NCBI RefSeq assembly: GCF_040183065.1 | Contig: NC_091122.1 | Span: forward strand, 154,650,455 to 154,714,454 | Direction of reading: 5' to 3' | Length of the DNA: 64,000 nucleotides | From: Periplaneta americana | Taxonomy: Eukaryota; Arthropoda; Insecta; Blattodea; Blattidae | Shown here: positions 1 through 12,222 of the stretch, one piece after another | Layout of the letters: each line of letters opens with the position of its first letter | Position numbering within the stretch: position 1 is the first letter of the stretch | Notes under the pieces: model-generated | Database searches by the model: none | What the model saw: only the letters and a program-made list of their open reading frames with translations | Told to the model about the DNA's origin: nothing | Made by a program: the position numbers and the translations under genes

Positions 1-430
1 GGCTGTCAGAAACAAGAGCAACGGGACTATAGTTTCCACTTTGCAGCATTTTTAGAGGAATTAAAAGAAACTATGAGGAAAATCATCGCCATACCTCACA
101 TGTAGCGCGTGGGTTCGTGCATATTTCACGTCCAGTTCAGGTACTTTTTTATGTAGAACTAAAGAGAACGTTGAATATATATAAAAAAAAATGTTTCAGA
201 ACTTATAAAGTTTTCCAGAAAGTAGCTTTTCAAATCTGAACTCTATATATATACAAAAACAAAAAGAAAACACACACACATACATACACTTCCTCTTTTC
301 TCACTCTTTGAGATTTTCAAATTCAAGGGGATTTCATATTTTTTGTTTTAATCGTTGTCATAGACAAGAAACTTATTTTTCATAAATACGAGATTGTAAA
401 TGCTATCAAAAATTTAAGAGCATATTTTGT
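1..430. other. No feature recognised
   Basis: AT-rich sequence with a short CA-rich tract near 270-290. I see no exon, RNA gene or repeat with clear ends. Confidence 0.4.
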
Positions 431-477
431 AAGCTTGAAAAATAGGATAACAGGCCTGTTTTTCTTCACTGAGAAAA

Positions 478-860
478 AATGGCAGGTACAAATTATTTGG
501 ATATGTTGGAAAATTACGCTGTGCCTCAATTACCTCTTGCAACCATTTTCCAGCAAGACTGGGCCCCGCCCCACTTTGCGGTCCAAGTGCGAGAATTTTT
601 GGATGAGTTTCCCAGTCGATGGATTGGAAGAGGGGCTGAATCACTCGCTTGGCCTCCATGCTCCCCAGATATGACCTCACTGGACTTTTTCCTATAGGAT
701 TTTGTGAACGACCAAGTGTACAGCACTCCTGTGGTCTACTGAGACCATTTGCGACCAACATCATACTGCAAATGTTGTTGAATACCTGGATTGAGGTGGA
801 GTATAAGTTGGATAACTGCCGGGCCACTGCAGGTGCACATGTTGAAATTATTTGAAATGT
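478..860 (+). pseudogene. Mariner/Tc1-superfamily transposase remnant
   Basis: Frames around 479-697 and 649-855 read QQDWAPPHFAVQVREFLDEF, then WPPCSPDMTSLDFFL, then VNDQVYSTPV and a tail with TWIEVEYKLD. The D-x-APPHF block and the WPPxSPDxxxLDFFLW block are the second and third catalytic regions of IS630/Tc1/mariner DDE transposases. Stops and frame changes break it, including a stop right after LDFFL. I see no flanking TIRs and no N-terminal DNA-binding part, so it is a dead 3' fragment. Confidence 0.75.
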
Positions 861-1136
861 ATCGTAAATGGCATGGCTTTCTCTAGCAGGCAATATCAGT
901 TTTTTCATTAAGTATGGTTTACTTTAAAATATATACTCTCTTAAACCTATAGGGCGGACATGGTGTATTTCTGTTTCACTAAACTGCAAAATGATAATTA
1001 TCATAAGAATAAATAGTTACAAAGGTTATAACTTACCTTATGTTCTCTCTGCAATGTTGATCTTTCCAAAGCAAATTGTGTATGAACGATAGAAGAAAGT
1101 CTCCAGATAAAATTAAGTTCTCAACTGAATATGGTA

Positions 1137-1523
1137 CAGTAGTGGCAAAAAAAAAACCGGAGCAACCATTGTAGCTGATTTAAGAGCCTTGTTCACAGTG
1201 ACAGCACGATAGACTGGTAACTAAGACTTTCGTAGTTCGAATCCTGACTGGGAAGGAAACTTTTTTTGTTCCTTATTCAAATTTATTCCCAATACTTTTC
1301 GATTGCAGCGATATTTTACTACTTGATTAACTTATTATTCCCAGAACATGAATTTTACCAGCTTATTTTCTAATGACTTTTGAAATGGGCTACGTCAGCA
1401 GTCGAAACTACAGCAATTTCAATAGATTACTCGCTATCTTGTGAATGCGGGCATGGCATGTGCAGTGGCTCATTTCAGGGACTTTGATTATTCAGCCGGT
1501 CTGGTTTTTTTTTGCCACTACTG
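1137..1523. mobile_element. 387-bp TIR element with TA duplication and an internal tRNA-like box
   Basis: The ends are CAGTAGTGGCAAAAAAAAAA and its inverse (TTTTTTTTTGCCACTACTG), flanked on both sides by TA. A TA duplication and CAGT ends suggest a non-autonomous Tc1/mariner-type element. Near 1190-1250 it holds a tRNA-like stretch with a B-box-like AGTTCGAATCC. No coding sequence is present. Confidence 0.72.
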
Positions 1524-1689
1524 TACATCTTACATCAATGATCACTACCATATCAGACGAATCCAATAAAACACAGTGGTATTAATCAGGGTTATTACCC
1601 AGCATTACAAACTTACCAACTTTTAAATAAAACTTAAATCCTCACTTCACTCAAATATAACGCCATTCCCAACAACATTAACGACTGTC

Positions 1690-1870
1690 TCTGTGATCTG
1701 ATGGTCAGCATAGTGGCTTCCAGATTTACGGATCCTGGGTTCAATTCCCGGGTTTGACTTCCGGAAAATTTTCCTTGAAGAAGAAAAGTTCCCTGGGTGT
1801 CTAGGTTCTAGAAATTTGTGATTGCAAGTTGTGTCAGGTTATTAATTAACGAGTCTTCAAATAAAATACA
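1690..1870 (+). repeat. tRNA-derived SINE-like sequence
   Basis: It begins with CTGATGGTCAGCATAGTGGC (A-box-like) and continues to GGGTTCAATTCCCGG (B box), about 40 bp apart, followed by a tRNA-unrelated body and an A/T-rich end. The spacing fits a pol III promoter in a SINE. No copy elsewhere in the window was found, and the ends are approximate. Confidence 0.5.
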
Positions 1871-2142
1871 GTATATCAGGACTGTCTCTGGGCAGAAATT
1901 CAACATACTGTTGAAACGTAATGACATCAATTACCATAATCAGAAAACAATGAGATGCTAGGGGGTTAACAATGAATGTAAAAAAGAAACAATAATATTG
2001 ACATTTATGGTAATTCAAAGTTACTGTTTTTGCAGGATCAACGACTTCTTTGCACAGTATGTGACTGAGCTTCGGAAACTAACCCATCACGTACAATTCT
2101 AGAATTTTATGCTAATGCTTGTTTTTGCATGAAGTGTATGTA

Positions 2143-2251
2143 AGGGTTGCCAACTCTGGTAAATAAAATTACCGGCCATTTTACACACGCAAGTTTGGAT
2201 ACATATACTAAATACAGAATCTGCTATATGAATAAAAACAAAATAATAAAA

Positions 2252-2314
<63 letters not shown>

Positions 2315-3061
2315 TAATAATAATAATAATAAATTGAGAAAAAATCTTGCTTCAGTGTACCAAAATGCATTTTTTAATTTATATTTAGAGCTTGATACTA
2401 CAGCCTTAAGAATTTCTTTTTCTTCTGCTATAAAGTGATAAAATTATCTACACCTTAAGATTTTGCCAGTAGGAAGTTCAGTTTTTACTATTTTCACACT
2501 TAAATGATTCCTCACATTATTTCACAATATATTCATGATACTGAATGCATTCTTCACAAAAGAATTGCTTGGAGGAATAACAAACACGCATTTAACTACT
2601 ACTCATTTGTGGAGATTTCTCCGAGGCATTCCTATCCTGAAAAAATTTACACTCTTTCATAAAACTTGTCAAATGTGCATCTTTCACAAAGGAAGAATCC
2701 GCGACATTTCACAAGCACAGTTCATCATAGAGTATATCTTCATCTAGTTGCAACCTTAGTTTTTGTCTAATACTTAAAATTTCTTCCACTTCTGATGTAC
2801 AACCATCAAGTATTTAGGCTGAAGAGTACTTGAAAATTTCCATATTGTCTTTAGCTGCTCTGAATTGAAGGTTAAAATGTCCCACGAAATAGAGAAGAAT
2901 CCCTTTTAGCATGCATGATGAAAGCTGCTATTACAAGTTGTAAAACTCATTTAATAAAATTACCGGGCACAAGTAAGGGTAAGGGCTTGATACCGGTCTT
3001 ATGTTGAGATCCGCCAAAATTTCTGGCCATGCCGGTGAAATACCAGCTAGCTGGCAACCCT
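2143..3061. mobile_element. Probable hAT-like non-autonomous element
   Basis: It starts AGGGTTGCCA and ends TGGCAACCCT, the typical hAT-type terminus. Flanks AAGTGTATG (left) and AAGTATATG (right) resemble an 8-9 bp target duplication with one mismatch, although two extra bases lie between the left copy and the terminus. The interior holds an (AAT)n tract and no coding frame. Confidence 0.5.
2253..2332. repeat. (AAT)n microsatellite
   Basis: About 25 AAT units with one ACA interruption. Translated on the minus strand it gives only poly-Leu, which is not a protein. Confidence 0.95.
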
Positions 3062-3289
3062 AAGTATATGCGAGAGGTGGAGAATTATCTCTATGGTTTT
3101 GGAATACATCCATTATAACTTTCCCCTACATTAATTTACTCTTAATCATACAGAATGGTAACAATGAAAAGAGAAATGATGGACTGATGGCAAGGGAACT
3201 GAAGTGTTTTGATAAAAATCTGTCTTTACAGCATCCAAATCCGTCACAAAGTCCAACATGGGCTTGGTAAGCACTGATCTCTGTCTCTT

Positions 3290-3550
3290 TTTTTTTTTTG
3301 GGGGGGGGGGGTTATTTTACGATGCTTTATCAACATCTAGGTTATTTAGCGTCTGAATGAAATGAAGGTGATAATTCCGGTGAAATGAGTCCAGGGTCCA
3401 GCACCGAAAGTTACCCAGCATTTGCTCGTATTGGGTTGAGGGAAAACTCGGGAAAAAACCTCAACCAGGTAACTTGCCCCGACAGGGATTCGAACCCGAG
3501 CCACCTGGTTTCGCAGCCAGACGCGCTGACTGTTACTCCACAGGTGTGGA
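3290..3550 (-). repeat. tRNA-derived SINE, family 1, with 11-bp target duplication
   Basis: Read on the minus strand it begins with a tRNA-like head (A-box region TGGAGTAACAGTCAGCGCGT, B box GGTTCGAATCC). A body with GTTGAGGTTTTTTCCCG and TTCATTTCATTCAGACGC follows, then a C/A-rich tail. The tail appears on the plus strand as T10 plus G11 at about 3290-3311. CTCTGTCTCTT flanks both sides (3279-3289 and 3551-3561), a clean target site duplication. Sister copies are at 51642-51888, 31724-31955 and 62600-62970. Confidence 0.9.
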
Positions 3551-4091
3551 CTCTGTCTCTTACATGGTGAAAGACAAATGAACCAGCCATTTAGCTATCA
3601 ATTTTATAACATTATGTATTAACGACTAGATTTTTCAGTTGGATAGACTTCAATTAAAAGCAGCCATTCATTAATTTTTTCATTCATAGTTTTCTGGCCA
3701 AGAGCAAATCCAACATTCTCCAATCTTTCTTATTTTCTACCTTCCTCTTAGTCTCTGCATATGATCCATGCAGTTATTGTTACAAAAATATTACGGTAAA
3801 CAAATCGGAAATACACTTTATGTCTATATGCCATGTATTGGTAACTCACCATATTATCGCTGCGCTTTCATGGTTAACATTCAGCAGGTCTTTGAGCGGC
3901 CTCGTGCATAACATTCGCCAGATCTTTGAAATTTAATTGTATTATTGTTTTCAGTTTCTTATGTCTCCACTCCAATCATTCGCCTCAATTTCAATATTGC
4001 AACCAATAAGCTGTTTCCATTATTAAATGACACCTACTTGTCTAATCCACGTGGACTGTCAATGTACTAGTATATGAAATAATAATAATAA

Positions 4092-5256
4092 TCTATACTA
4101 ATAATAAATATGTAGCCGAAATTTTTCTGGTAATTTTCGATTTTCCAAAAATAATTCGTCCTAACATATATAATTAACCACCCTGAAACCGAAAATCGCT
4201 TTTTTGAAATTTTTGTTTGTATATCTGTCTGTCTGTCTGTTTGTTACCTTTTCACGCGATAATGGCTGAACGGATTTCGATGAAAATTGGAATATAAATT
4301 AAGTTCGTTGTAACTTAGATTTTAGGCTATATGGCATTCAAAATACATTATTTAAAAGGGGGGGTTATAAGGGGGCCTGAATTAAATAAATCGAAATATC
4401 TCGCTTATTATTGATTTTTGTGAAAAATGTTACATAAAAACGTTTCTTTAAAAATAATTTGCGATAAGTTTTATTCCTTGAAAAATTTTGATAGGACTGA
4501 TATTTAATGAGGTAAATGAGTTTTAAAATTAAAATAACTGCCATCTAAGGCCGTGTAATGAATTAAAAAACAAATGACTTCGTCTATAAGGGGCCTTGGA
4601 GAGCAACAATCGAAAGCTATGAAAGATAGCCTACAGAGAATGTTTCTGTGTTTGTATGAAGTAATATCGGAAGCTAAATTAACCGATTTGTATAATTAAT
4701 TATTGTTTCACCATTGGAAAGTGTAGTTTCTCTAGATGGACATAATGCTATAATGTTTTTACAGTAACTTCTGATATAATAATATAATATAATATAATAT
4801 AATATAATATAATATAATATAATATATGTAATATTATATAATATAATTTAAGTTACTTGAAGGGTTCACAACCATAGTGGGCCAAGCGCCATTTACTGAA
4901 TACGTAGAAAACAAGGATTAAAATTAAGTTATTACCATAATTCAATGGAAACCTATAACAAGTAAAATAAAATATACACATTAAATCTAAATGATGTCAA
5001 TCTTCATTAAACTATGGTTGCATGTAATAAAAATTAAGAAACAGGTTAAAGGAATTGTCATTGCACCAAATGAGTGTCTCTGGACCAAAATGATAGCATT
5101 TTAATTATTTGGATGCAATTTAAATTAAGTAACATATTAAACGATTTATCCTTCTATCAAACACGAATGTTCCCTGTATAAAATGTCCTATTTTAATTAT
5201 GTAATTACTTTATATTTATTTCTAACGGGTGCAGCGGAGCGCATGGGTACAGCTAG
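4092..5256 (+). mobile_element. Non-autonomous Helitron-like element, copy 1
   Basis: It begins TCTATACTAATAATAAA after an A and ends GGGTACAGCTAG before a T. The 5' TC, the 3' CTAG and insertion between A and T are Helitron hallmarks. Just inside the 3' end GGTGCAGCGGAGCGCA can form a short hairpin. The interior includes TGGCTGAACGGATTTCGATG, as seen in insect Helitrons. No Rep or helicase frame is present. Relative to copy 2 it carries a 300-bp insertion with an (AATAT)n tract at about 4780-4835. Confidence 0.8.
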
Positions 5257-5259
5257 TAA

Positions 5260-5260
<1 letters not shown>

Positions 5261-5309
<49 letters not shown>

Positions 5310-5310
5310 G
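5261..5310. repeat. (AAT)n microsatellite
   Basis: It directly follows the 3' end of the Helitron-like element. Confidence 0.95.
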
Positions 5311-5754
5311 CCATTTAACAATATAACAAACTAGTGCTTATTCTTATTGACGAAGTAGACGTGACAACATGACGCTTAGAGTGAAACCTACAGAGGAACA
5401 ATCGGTCGGCAAAATTTTAAAAGCACACCGCACGTTACTGTATGATGCCGGCATGTTAAGCATGAGGCAGCGGCGATAATACCAGAAAGAAGGAAAGGTA
5501 TACCAGTACCCTCTCAACCTTGTAAATATTCATCCCTTAATTAGTAAACTCAGTGGTTTAGTTGGACTGGAATGAACTGGAACTCGTTCCGGAAAATAAA
5601 AATAAAGACGTATATATCAGAAACGAGGATGCCAAACTTCACACCCAGTAAGGGTCCATTTGGTGTTTGATATAATTATAAGGTGAGTTCCTGTAAATAT
5701 TTTTTTCAGGGAAAAGTTTCCGAATAGAAGACAACAGGTAAAGAGGACCCTATC

Positions 5755-6262
5755 ATTGTGTATGAGCAGCCACTCCTTGATGAAAAAAATGGTGTTTGGT
5801 GTGGCGTGTCAGAAACGTGCATCATTGCACTGATATTTTATGACATTACCATCAACACGGTTGCCTGTATGGATATTTTTGATAGGTTTTGTGCTCAACT
5901 CGCTAAAGATGAAAGACAGAGCTGCTTCTTTCAGCAGACGGGCAACATACCACACGTCTAATGTATCCCTGGAGCGAGTCTATGATGTCTTCTCTGAGGA
6001 ACAACTCTTAACAAAAAAAAAATAATAATTGTGGCCACCACGTTCCCCGGATCTAACCTGTGATTTTTTTTTTCTGTGGGGACACTTGAAGAGCAAGGTT
6101 TATGCAACAAATCCACACATAATCGAGGAACTGAAGGACAACATCAGCTGTGAAGTTGGCGTCACCGATATCAATACTTTATGTTGGGTGTATCTGAACA
6201 TGATTAGACGTGCACAGCTATGTATTGATGCTGCAGGGAGCCACTTTCAACATCTTCTATAA
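5755..6262 (+). pseudogene. Mariner-like transposase remnant
   Basis: Frames contain NGVWCGVSETCII (the first strand after catalytic D1), a degraded middle, then from 6029 WPPRSPDLTCDFFFLWGHLK, SKVYATNPHIIEELKD, and a C-terminus AAGSHFQHLL ending at a TAA. The third block and the GxHFxHLL tail are typical of insect mariner-like DDE transposases. Frame shifts near 5960 and 6025 and no upstream DNA-binding domain make it inactive. Confidence 0.8.
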
Positions 6263-6269
6263 AAGGTGA

Positions 6270-7785
6270 GTCCTTTTCAACACTCTACTTCTGTATTTTT
6301 GTTCTGCATTTACTTTATACTTACATGGACTACTTTTATCTGCGCCATCCTGTAATCCACAAAGTGGCTAGCTCACACATACACATGCACGTGCACGTGT
6401 ACAGACTGTCACAATAATGACGGGAAGGTAATTTCACATACAGCTATAAAAAAATTAATTCATATAAGTTTCGTTGATGCTACAAAAACAATAAAGGTTC
6501 ATATTCGAGTCCCATATGGCATTCAAGAAGCAGGGGGTTAAAACGGCAGTAGACTAGTTGATCTTTTATTCAAAGTGAAGATAATACAGCTGCTCTTGAC
6601 ATATTAACAAATGTTGCTGCAATCAATGATAATAAAAAAGTATATGAAGGAAAATAACAAAAACAAAATGTTGTTACTTCATTTTATTCTAATGCAGAAT
6701 GCAGTATTGGTGTTGAGTTTTCACATCTGTAGGCTGTGCTGAGAAAATGAGCTTCTAGAAAATTATTATATCATTATTATCACTAGAAAACATATATATG
6801 TATTAATAGATTTCTATGAATAAAGTTTGATTGTTCTAACCGATGGAAAATACATCCCTTTCATTTGTTTTAATTGAAAACTGAGGCTTCATTGCAATAT
6901 TGGTGTCAACTAAGGAAGCATTTGCATTTTCTTCTTTTGTAAAATAAATAGTACATAGGGTAATCATTTGTTGTAACAACTTCTATTTGTCTAGGTCACC
7001 ATTATAAAGGCACTGCTATGTAATTGAGTCTTTGTTATTCCTCCCTATCAGGATACAACGAAACATGCGAGGAACAGACTGCATACGTTCTGCATCCCGG
7101 AAATGCAGCCCTTGTTTATCTATCACGAATATGGGGAGAGCTTCATATCTTATAAAAGTAACGAGTTCTGTTAACTAGAATACATAACATTTGGAGGGGA
7201 GGAGCTTTGAGATTTGTTTATAAACTGCACACATGCGGGCACAGACATTTAGGTACCGAGGAGCACCATGAAGAAGTTTCCAAATACGAGGGCAAAAAAA
7301 TATTTCCTATCAGGTTCCTCTTTCATAAGAATCCACTGTGACTTCGTGAACTTTGGCTACTGACTAGATGGTTCGACATAGAAATTCATCTAACTAAGCA
7401 GTGAGACATGCAGCTTAATCCATCGATTAATAATAATAATAATGATAAAAAATGTACAGTATGTACATCTAACAATTATTACTAGGCATTTTTATTATTA
7501 TATAAAAATACTGTCAAGACGTGGGGATGGAGTATGACATATACCATAGCAGTAAATACATGTACTGCCAATGTAGCAAATTAAACAAAAGTGACAGTAG
7601 AAGCCACATTATATGAGGATAGTCTTGACTGTATCTGAAGAAAAATTGCAGCTGCAGTAGTTGAAAATACGGGAAGACGAAAGTAACCCTCTTGCTAACC
7701 TCACCTAAACTTCTCACATCTTACACCTGAATGTGATCTTGTATTTACCATCATATTTTTATAAATATTAGTAAATATATACAGT
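6270..7785. other. No gene recognised
   Basis: AT-rich sequence without a recognisable exon. A small frame at 7514-7717 on the minus strand is hydrophobic but has no family resemblance. A short AAT tract lies near 7430. Confidence 0.4.
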
Positions 7786-7790
7786 GAATC

Positions 7791-9142
7791 GTAAGTAATG
7801 TCATTAATTTCAGGGGGTTATTCTTTGAGATATTTCAAACAAAAAAGTTTAATACAATTTTGCTGGTTTTTCCGAGATAAAAATTGTTTTATGTTAAATA
7901 TTTCATAGCGTGTTCTCGGAAAGCCATTGATTTAATTCCCAATATTCTCAGTCAATTTAAGAGGGCAGTATATTATGATAATTAATTATTGAAGGAATTT
8001 TAATTTTGTCTTTTAAATGTGCAGAAATATGATTCAAACAAATGTAGCATTTTAAAATTCCTTTGTGTGAGACCGTGCGTATTTGCTTGTTTTCCGCACA
8101 GAACCAATATGCGGTAAGTGTGAAATACCACATTCAGTATTCCCAACGTAACACACATAACAATTTCCCTCTTCTTACCGATTAAGCGCGACATTCATTT
8201 TACTGCTTTAGGCTTTTAACATATTATTTTTAGAGACATTTAACATAGTAATAATTATAAATTGGAAACTTACCACTGCAATTTCACCCAAACTGCAATG
8301 TTAATTATTGTTTTTAAATATTTGCAAAAATTAAGTAAAGTCTATTACTCCACGAAACTTATTGCATTCCTGATACAAGTAACATTAAGGAAGCCGTGAA
8401 AAAATCAACAAGATTCCAGATGCCGATGTTATTACTGCAATATGTTATATAAATAATATTGTTAAAATATTAAAATGAAAAATAAATCATTATATAACCT
8501 TACCGTTTGTTTTAAGTACGCATTTATAGACTGGGGGGAAAAAAAGACAGACGAATATCACGGCCTGCTGGAGTATAGTAAACACAGAAAACATTTTACA
8601 GCAACAATGTTGAAGAAAGAGATTTTGGTGTTCCGACGTTGGCGTCATTAAACAGAAACCAACATGGAGATTTCATTGCAACTAATTAGAAATTCGTCTT
8701 TCAGGTATGTAATAAACGATCTTCGCACAAAATAATGTACGATACACGAGCGGTATGTTTGTTTTCATGTTCTCGGAAATTAAAAAAGCTCAACTACGTT
8801 TCGCTTTTTCAATCTTTTCCTCGAACATGAAAACGTCAACATACCACTCTTGTAACGTATATTACTATTTCAGAAAGAAAAGTTACATTTGTTCGGACCA
8901 AATCTCTGCAAATTTAAAAGACAGAACTAAAATTCTTTCAATAATACATTGCTCTCTTAAATTGAATGAGCATATTGGAAATTAAATCAATGGCTTTCCC
9001 AAAACACGTTATGAACTGTTTCATATAAAACAATTTTTATCTCGAAAAGGAAGCAAAAACGGGCAAAACTGTATTAAACATTTTTGTTTCAATATCTCAA
9101 AGAATAACCCATTGAAATTGACATTACTTACGGTTCATTCTA
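7791..9142. mobile_element. TIR element with ~260-bp imperfect inverted repeats
   Basis: Left arm from about 7791 (GTAAGTAATGTCATTAATTT, later CCATTGATTTAATTCCCAAT) is repeated in inverse orientation from about 8890 to 9142. Outer flanks are TATA on both sides, compatible with a TA duplication. The interior is occupied by an unrelated repeat (8062-8868). No transposase frame. Divergence between the arms suggests an old insertion. Confidence 0.7.
8062..8868. repeat. Unclassified ~800-bp repeat 'B', copy 1
   Basis: Closely matches 55853-56661 and, with a deletion, 56761-57471. It starts near TTTGTGTGAGACCGTGCGTA and ends near TTGTAACGTATATTACTATT. Its last 120 bp form a hairpin: GAGCGGTATGTTTGTTTTCA pairs with the inverse near the end in all copies. 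I found no terminal inverted repeats, target duplication or poly-A. Confidence 0.75.
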
Positions 9143-9144
9143 TA

Positions 9145-10369
9145 TATATCCTGTTTATTTAACTAGAAGAACAAGTTTCAAAGAAACTAAAAACTGAAAT
9201 TTTAATTTTTTTTTTTTTTTTTCCAGCAAAAATCTTTGTAGATTAATGTATATTTATGTTCACTGCAGACAATTCAACAAAAATACGAGGACAAACTTAT
9301 TTTTTCAAAGAATTATGATTATGGAGACGGTTCGAAAATAATCCGCAATTTTTCCATGTGTTAGCTAACAAGCCTACAAACCGAAAAAAACAAGGTATGG
9401 TGAAATAAAAATTCAAAGATAGTAAGTGACCAAAGTTAGCTCACCAATTTTGACAATAGCACTTACACATTACAAATTACAAAAGGGTTAATTTGTCCAA
9501 AAGTCTTAGTATTAAAAAACTTAATAATATATATGAAATACAGTTTCTTTTTTTTTTCTTTCTTTTGTTTTAAAGTTTTGTTTACACAGATTAGGAATTA
9601 AGATATGCGACATAAAAATCTTTCATACAAACAAAATTATTTTCTTTGCATTCAATTGGCAACAAGAAATAAAATCCTTAAGATAAAACAAAGGCATTTG
9701 TGCTGCTACATTTACATAAAGCTATTGTAATTGTACTTCCTCGTGTTCACATTGTCCAGCTGTGACAAATGCTCACCACTAGTTTCTCTGAAGCAGCTGT
9801 TACATGCATGTGATGAATTTTTTTACTCTTTTAAAAAATACAATTTGTGATTTTGTCTCTTGTTTCCTTCCCAGATAAAGAAAACTCTTGGAAGCACAAT
9901 AACCGGGGATGTAGTCAGTTCTCCTGGGTACACACCAATATATTTCATACTCGTATTATTCTTTTGAATATTATCTCAAAAAGAAAATTTTATGAATTAA
10001 GATTTCAATTTCCATAGAGATGAAAATTGATTTTGATTTTAAAAATGTTTATTACATGCAATTTATTTTGAAATTTCTGTCATATTCCAATAAAAAGAAC
10101 GATCTGTAATACGGAGCATTCCCTGGCATTCTGTGCACCGAAAATGTAACTGCACTCATAACAGCCAGTTGACGTGCGATAAACTCGCTTGTTGAGATGT
10201 TTTAAAGCAAGTGCGTCTCGTCTCCAAGGTCAAGATCAGTTTACTTTAAGAGTGGAAATAGTGTATGAACTGCTAACGAACGATAATGTGAGTCAAGTCA
10301 AATTTTTATAATTTGGTTCTGCAAAGTTTTGTCGATGGTTTAGTGGATCCATAATTTAATATTGTTTTA
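9145..10369. other. No gene recognised
   Basis: AT-rich stretch with a T14 run near 9208. No exon, RNA or repeat with definable ends was recognised. Confidence 0.4.
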
Positions 10370-10370
10370 A

Positions 10371-10658
10371 GCATACAAGGAAATAATTTATTACAGTTGT
10401 ATGAACACATTTTGTAAAATTAAATTAAAATTAATATAATCAGTTAAAAACCAGATATGTTTCGGAGGAATGCTCCTCCATCTTCAGTGGCAATACCACG
10501 ACGCTGGTCGAACATCTGTACTAGCGTCGTGGTATTGCCACTGAAGATGGAGGAGCATTCCTCCGAAACATGTCTGGTTTTTAACTGATTATATAAATTT
10601 TAATTTAATTTTACAAAAAGTGTTCATACAACTGTCAAATTATTTCCTTGTATGCTTA
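10371..10658. mobile_element. Foldback element, two ~130-bp arms around a ~20-bp loop
   Basis: The left arm starts GCATACAAGGAAATAATT and the right arm ends AATTATTTCCTTGTATGC. The arms stay paired through CAGTTAAAAACCAGATATGT and GGAGCATTCCTCC to the loop near 10504-10523. TTAA flanks both ends, which could be a target duplication. Total length is about 288 bp with no coding frame. Confidence 0.82.
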
Positions 10659-10661
10659 ATA

Positions 10662-12220
10662 TCTCATTTATGAACACTGTTGAATTTGGCCTTACTTGTG
10701 TAAATTCAATTAATATTTTTTAACTGGCACAGCAAGATTCCATTTACATGATCATGTTATAGCCCAAAACAATAGGTACTGGAGCACAGAAAATAAATAT
10801 CGTGCATGAAACTCCCTTGCAACATGAGAAAGTTAAAGTGTGGGGGAGCAGTAATCATACGGCCTATATTTTTTTACGATATGATCAACGCGCACAAATA
10901 TAGAACAGGAATACTCATACCATTTTGTGAAAAGTTTAATGATATCGAGTAGGAACTTCAGCATCTGAAAGCCAATTTTCTTAACCTGGCGCTGGTTGCT
11001 ATAAGAGCATTTTGCTAAATATCGAATTCAAATGACAATCACATCAAAATGGAAGGGATTGCAAGTTTGTCCCTCTCTCTAGCTGACTTTATTAGTGTTG
11101 GCTATTACCTGCTAGAATAATTTTCTTCGGACAATACACAGTATTGTGTTGAGAAAATATTTGTCAGACCAGTTGCTCAGTTATGATGGAGTAATTACCA
11201 TCATGTCTTTGTAAAGTCAATAGAATTCAATTCTACTTGGATTTATTATTTTCATTAAATGTATTTAAACAAGTAAGCGGATAGCTGTTATGTATAGCTA
11301 CGATTTAGCTGACAAGCTAAATTGCAAGAATAGACACTGCTCTACATATAGAATATACCAATTCAGCTATTCAGTTTGTTGACAACGTCGACATCAGTAA
11401 CTTCAATGCGAAATTTATTATATGAAATCGTTAGTTATTATGTAAAAGAGGATCTAAATATGTCTGTTGTAAAAGATAATTGGATGAATATAGCAGCATG
11501 GACGATTTATATACACGTGTTTATTGTACAGTAAAAGAGAATTTCAAATTTAACAAGTAAATAAGTTTTAAGGTTTAAAATAAACGCGCTTGGTTAAAAC
11601 TTTCATTAAAACTAGACGTAAGTGCAAGTTAAGCCAACATAAATTGAATAGTTATATGATAGAAAATTCGTTATTAAATTTTATTGTAGTTTTTGAAATT
11701 ACGAACGATGTATAAATTAGTTATAATTTTTTTGTGTATGTAATATTTTCTTGTGAACTATTAATAAACTAAACTATTATTTTCATTAAAAGTTCATAAA
11801 CTTTTCTTTGAATGAAGGTATTTCGCCAGGCAACTTATCCTTTTCTAAAATAAAATAAAAACATGTGTTTTGGAATATAAAAGTCAGTTACATATTATAG
11901 AGCTTGAAAGTATTAAGGCAGGTATGGGCATTCTATTCAAATTACATTATGATACACCAAAAGGAAGTCCCAAGTCTTAAGAAAACACGTGTTGTCATTT
12001 CAAGTCGGTATTTCCTCCCAAAAGTTATAACAGAAAAAATCCAATGCTGCACTAGCATTAGCAAAATGCTGGGTATGCGAATACCCAAATACAACAATGT
12101 ATACTGCGACCTCTCCCGAGTCAAAATATGTCAGGATGTGTGAGAAAAGAAACACACATTTTTCAACACTTCTTATAATCAAAGTAAATTCAATGACAAA
12201 AGAATTTAATAGTTATACTC
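10662..12220. other. No gene recognised
   Basis: AT-rich. Overlapping frames on both strands at 11904-12182 are mutually exclusive, have no domain and are not supported as genes. Confidence 0.4.
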
Positions 12221-12222
12221 TT

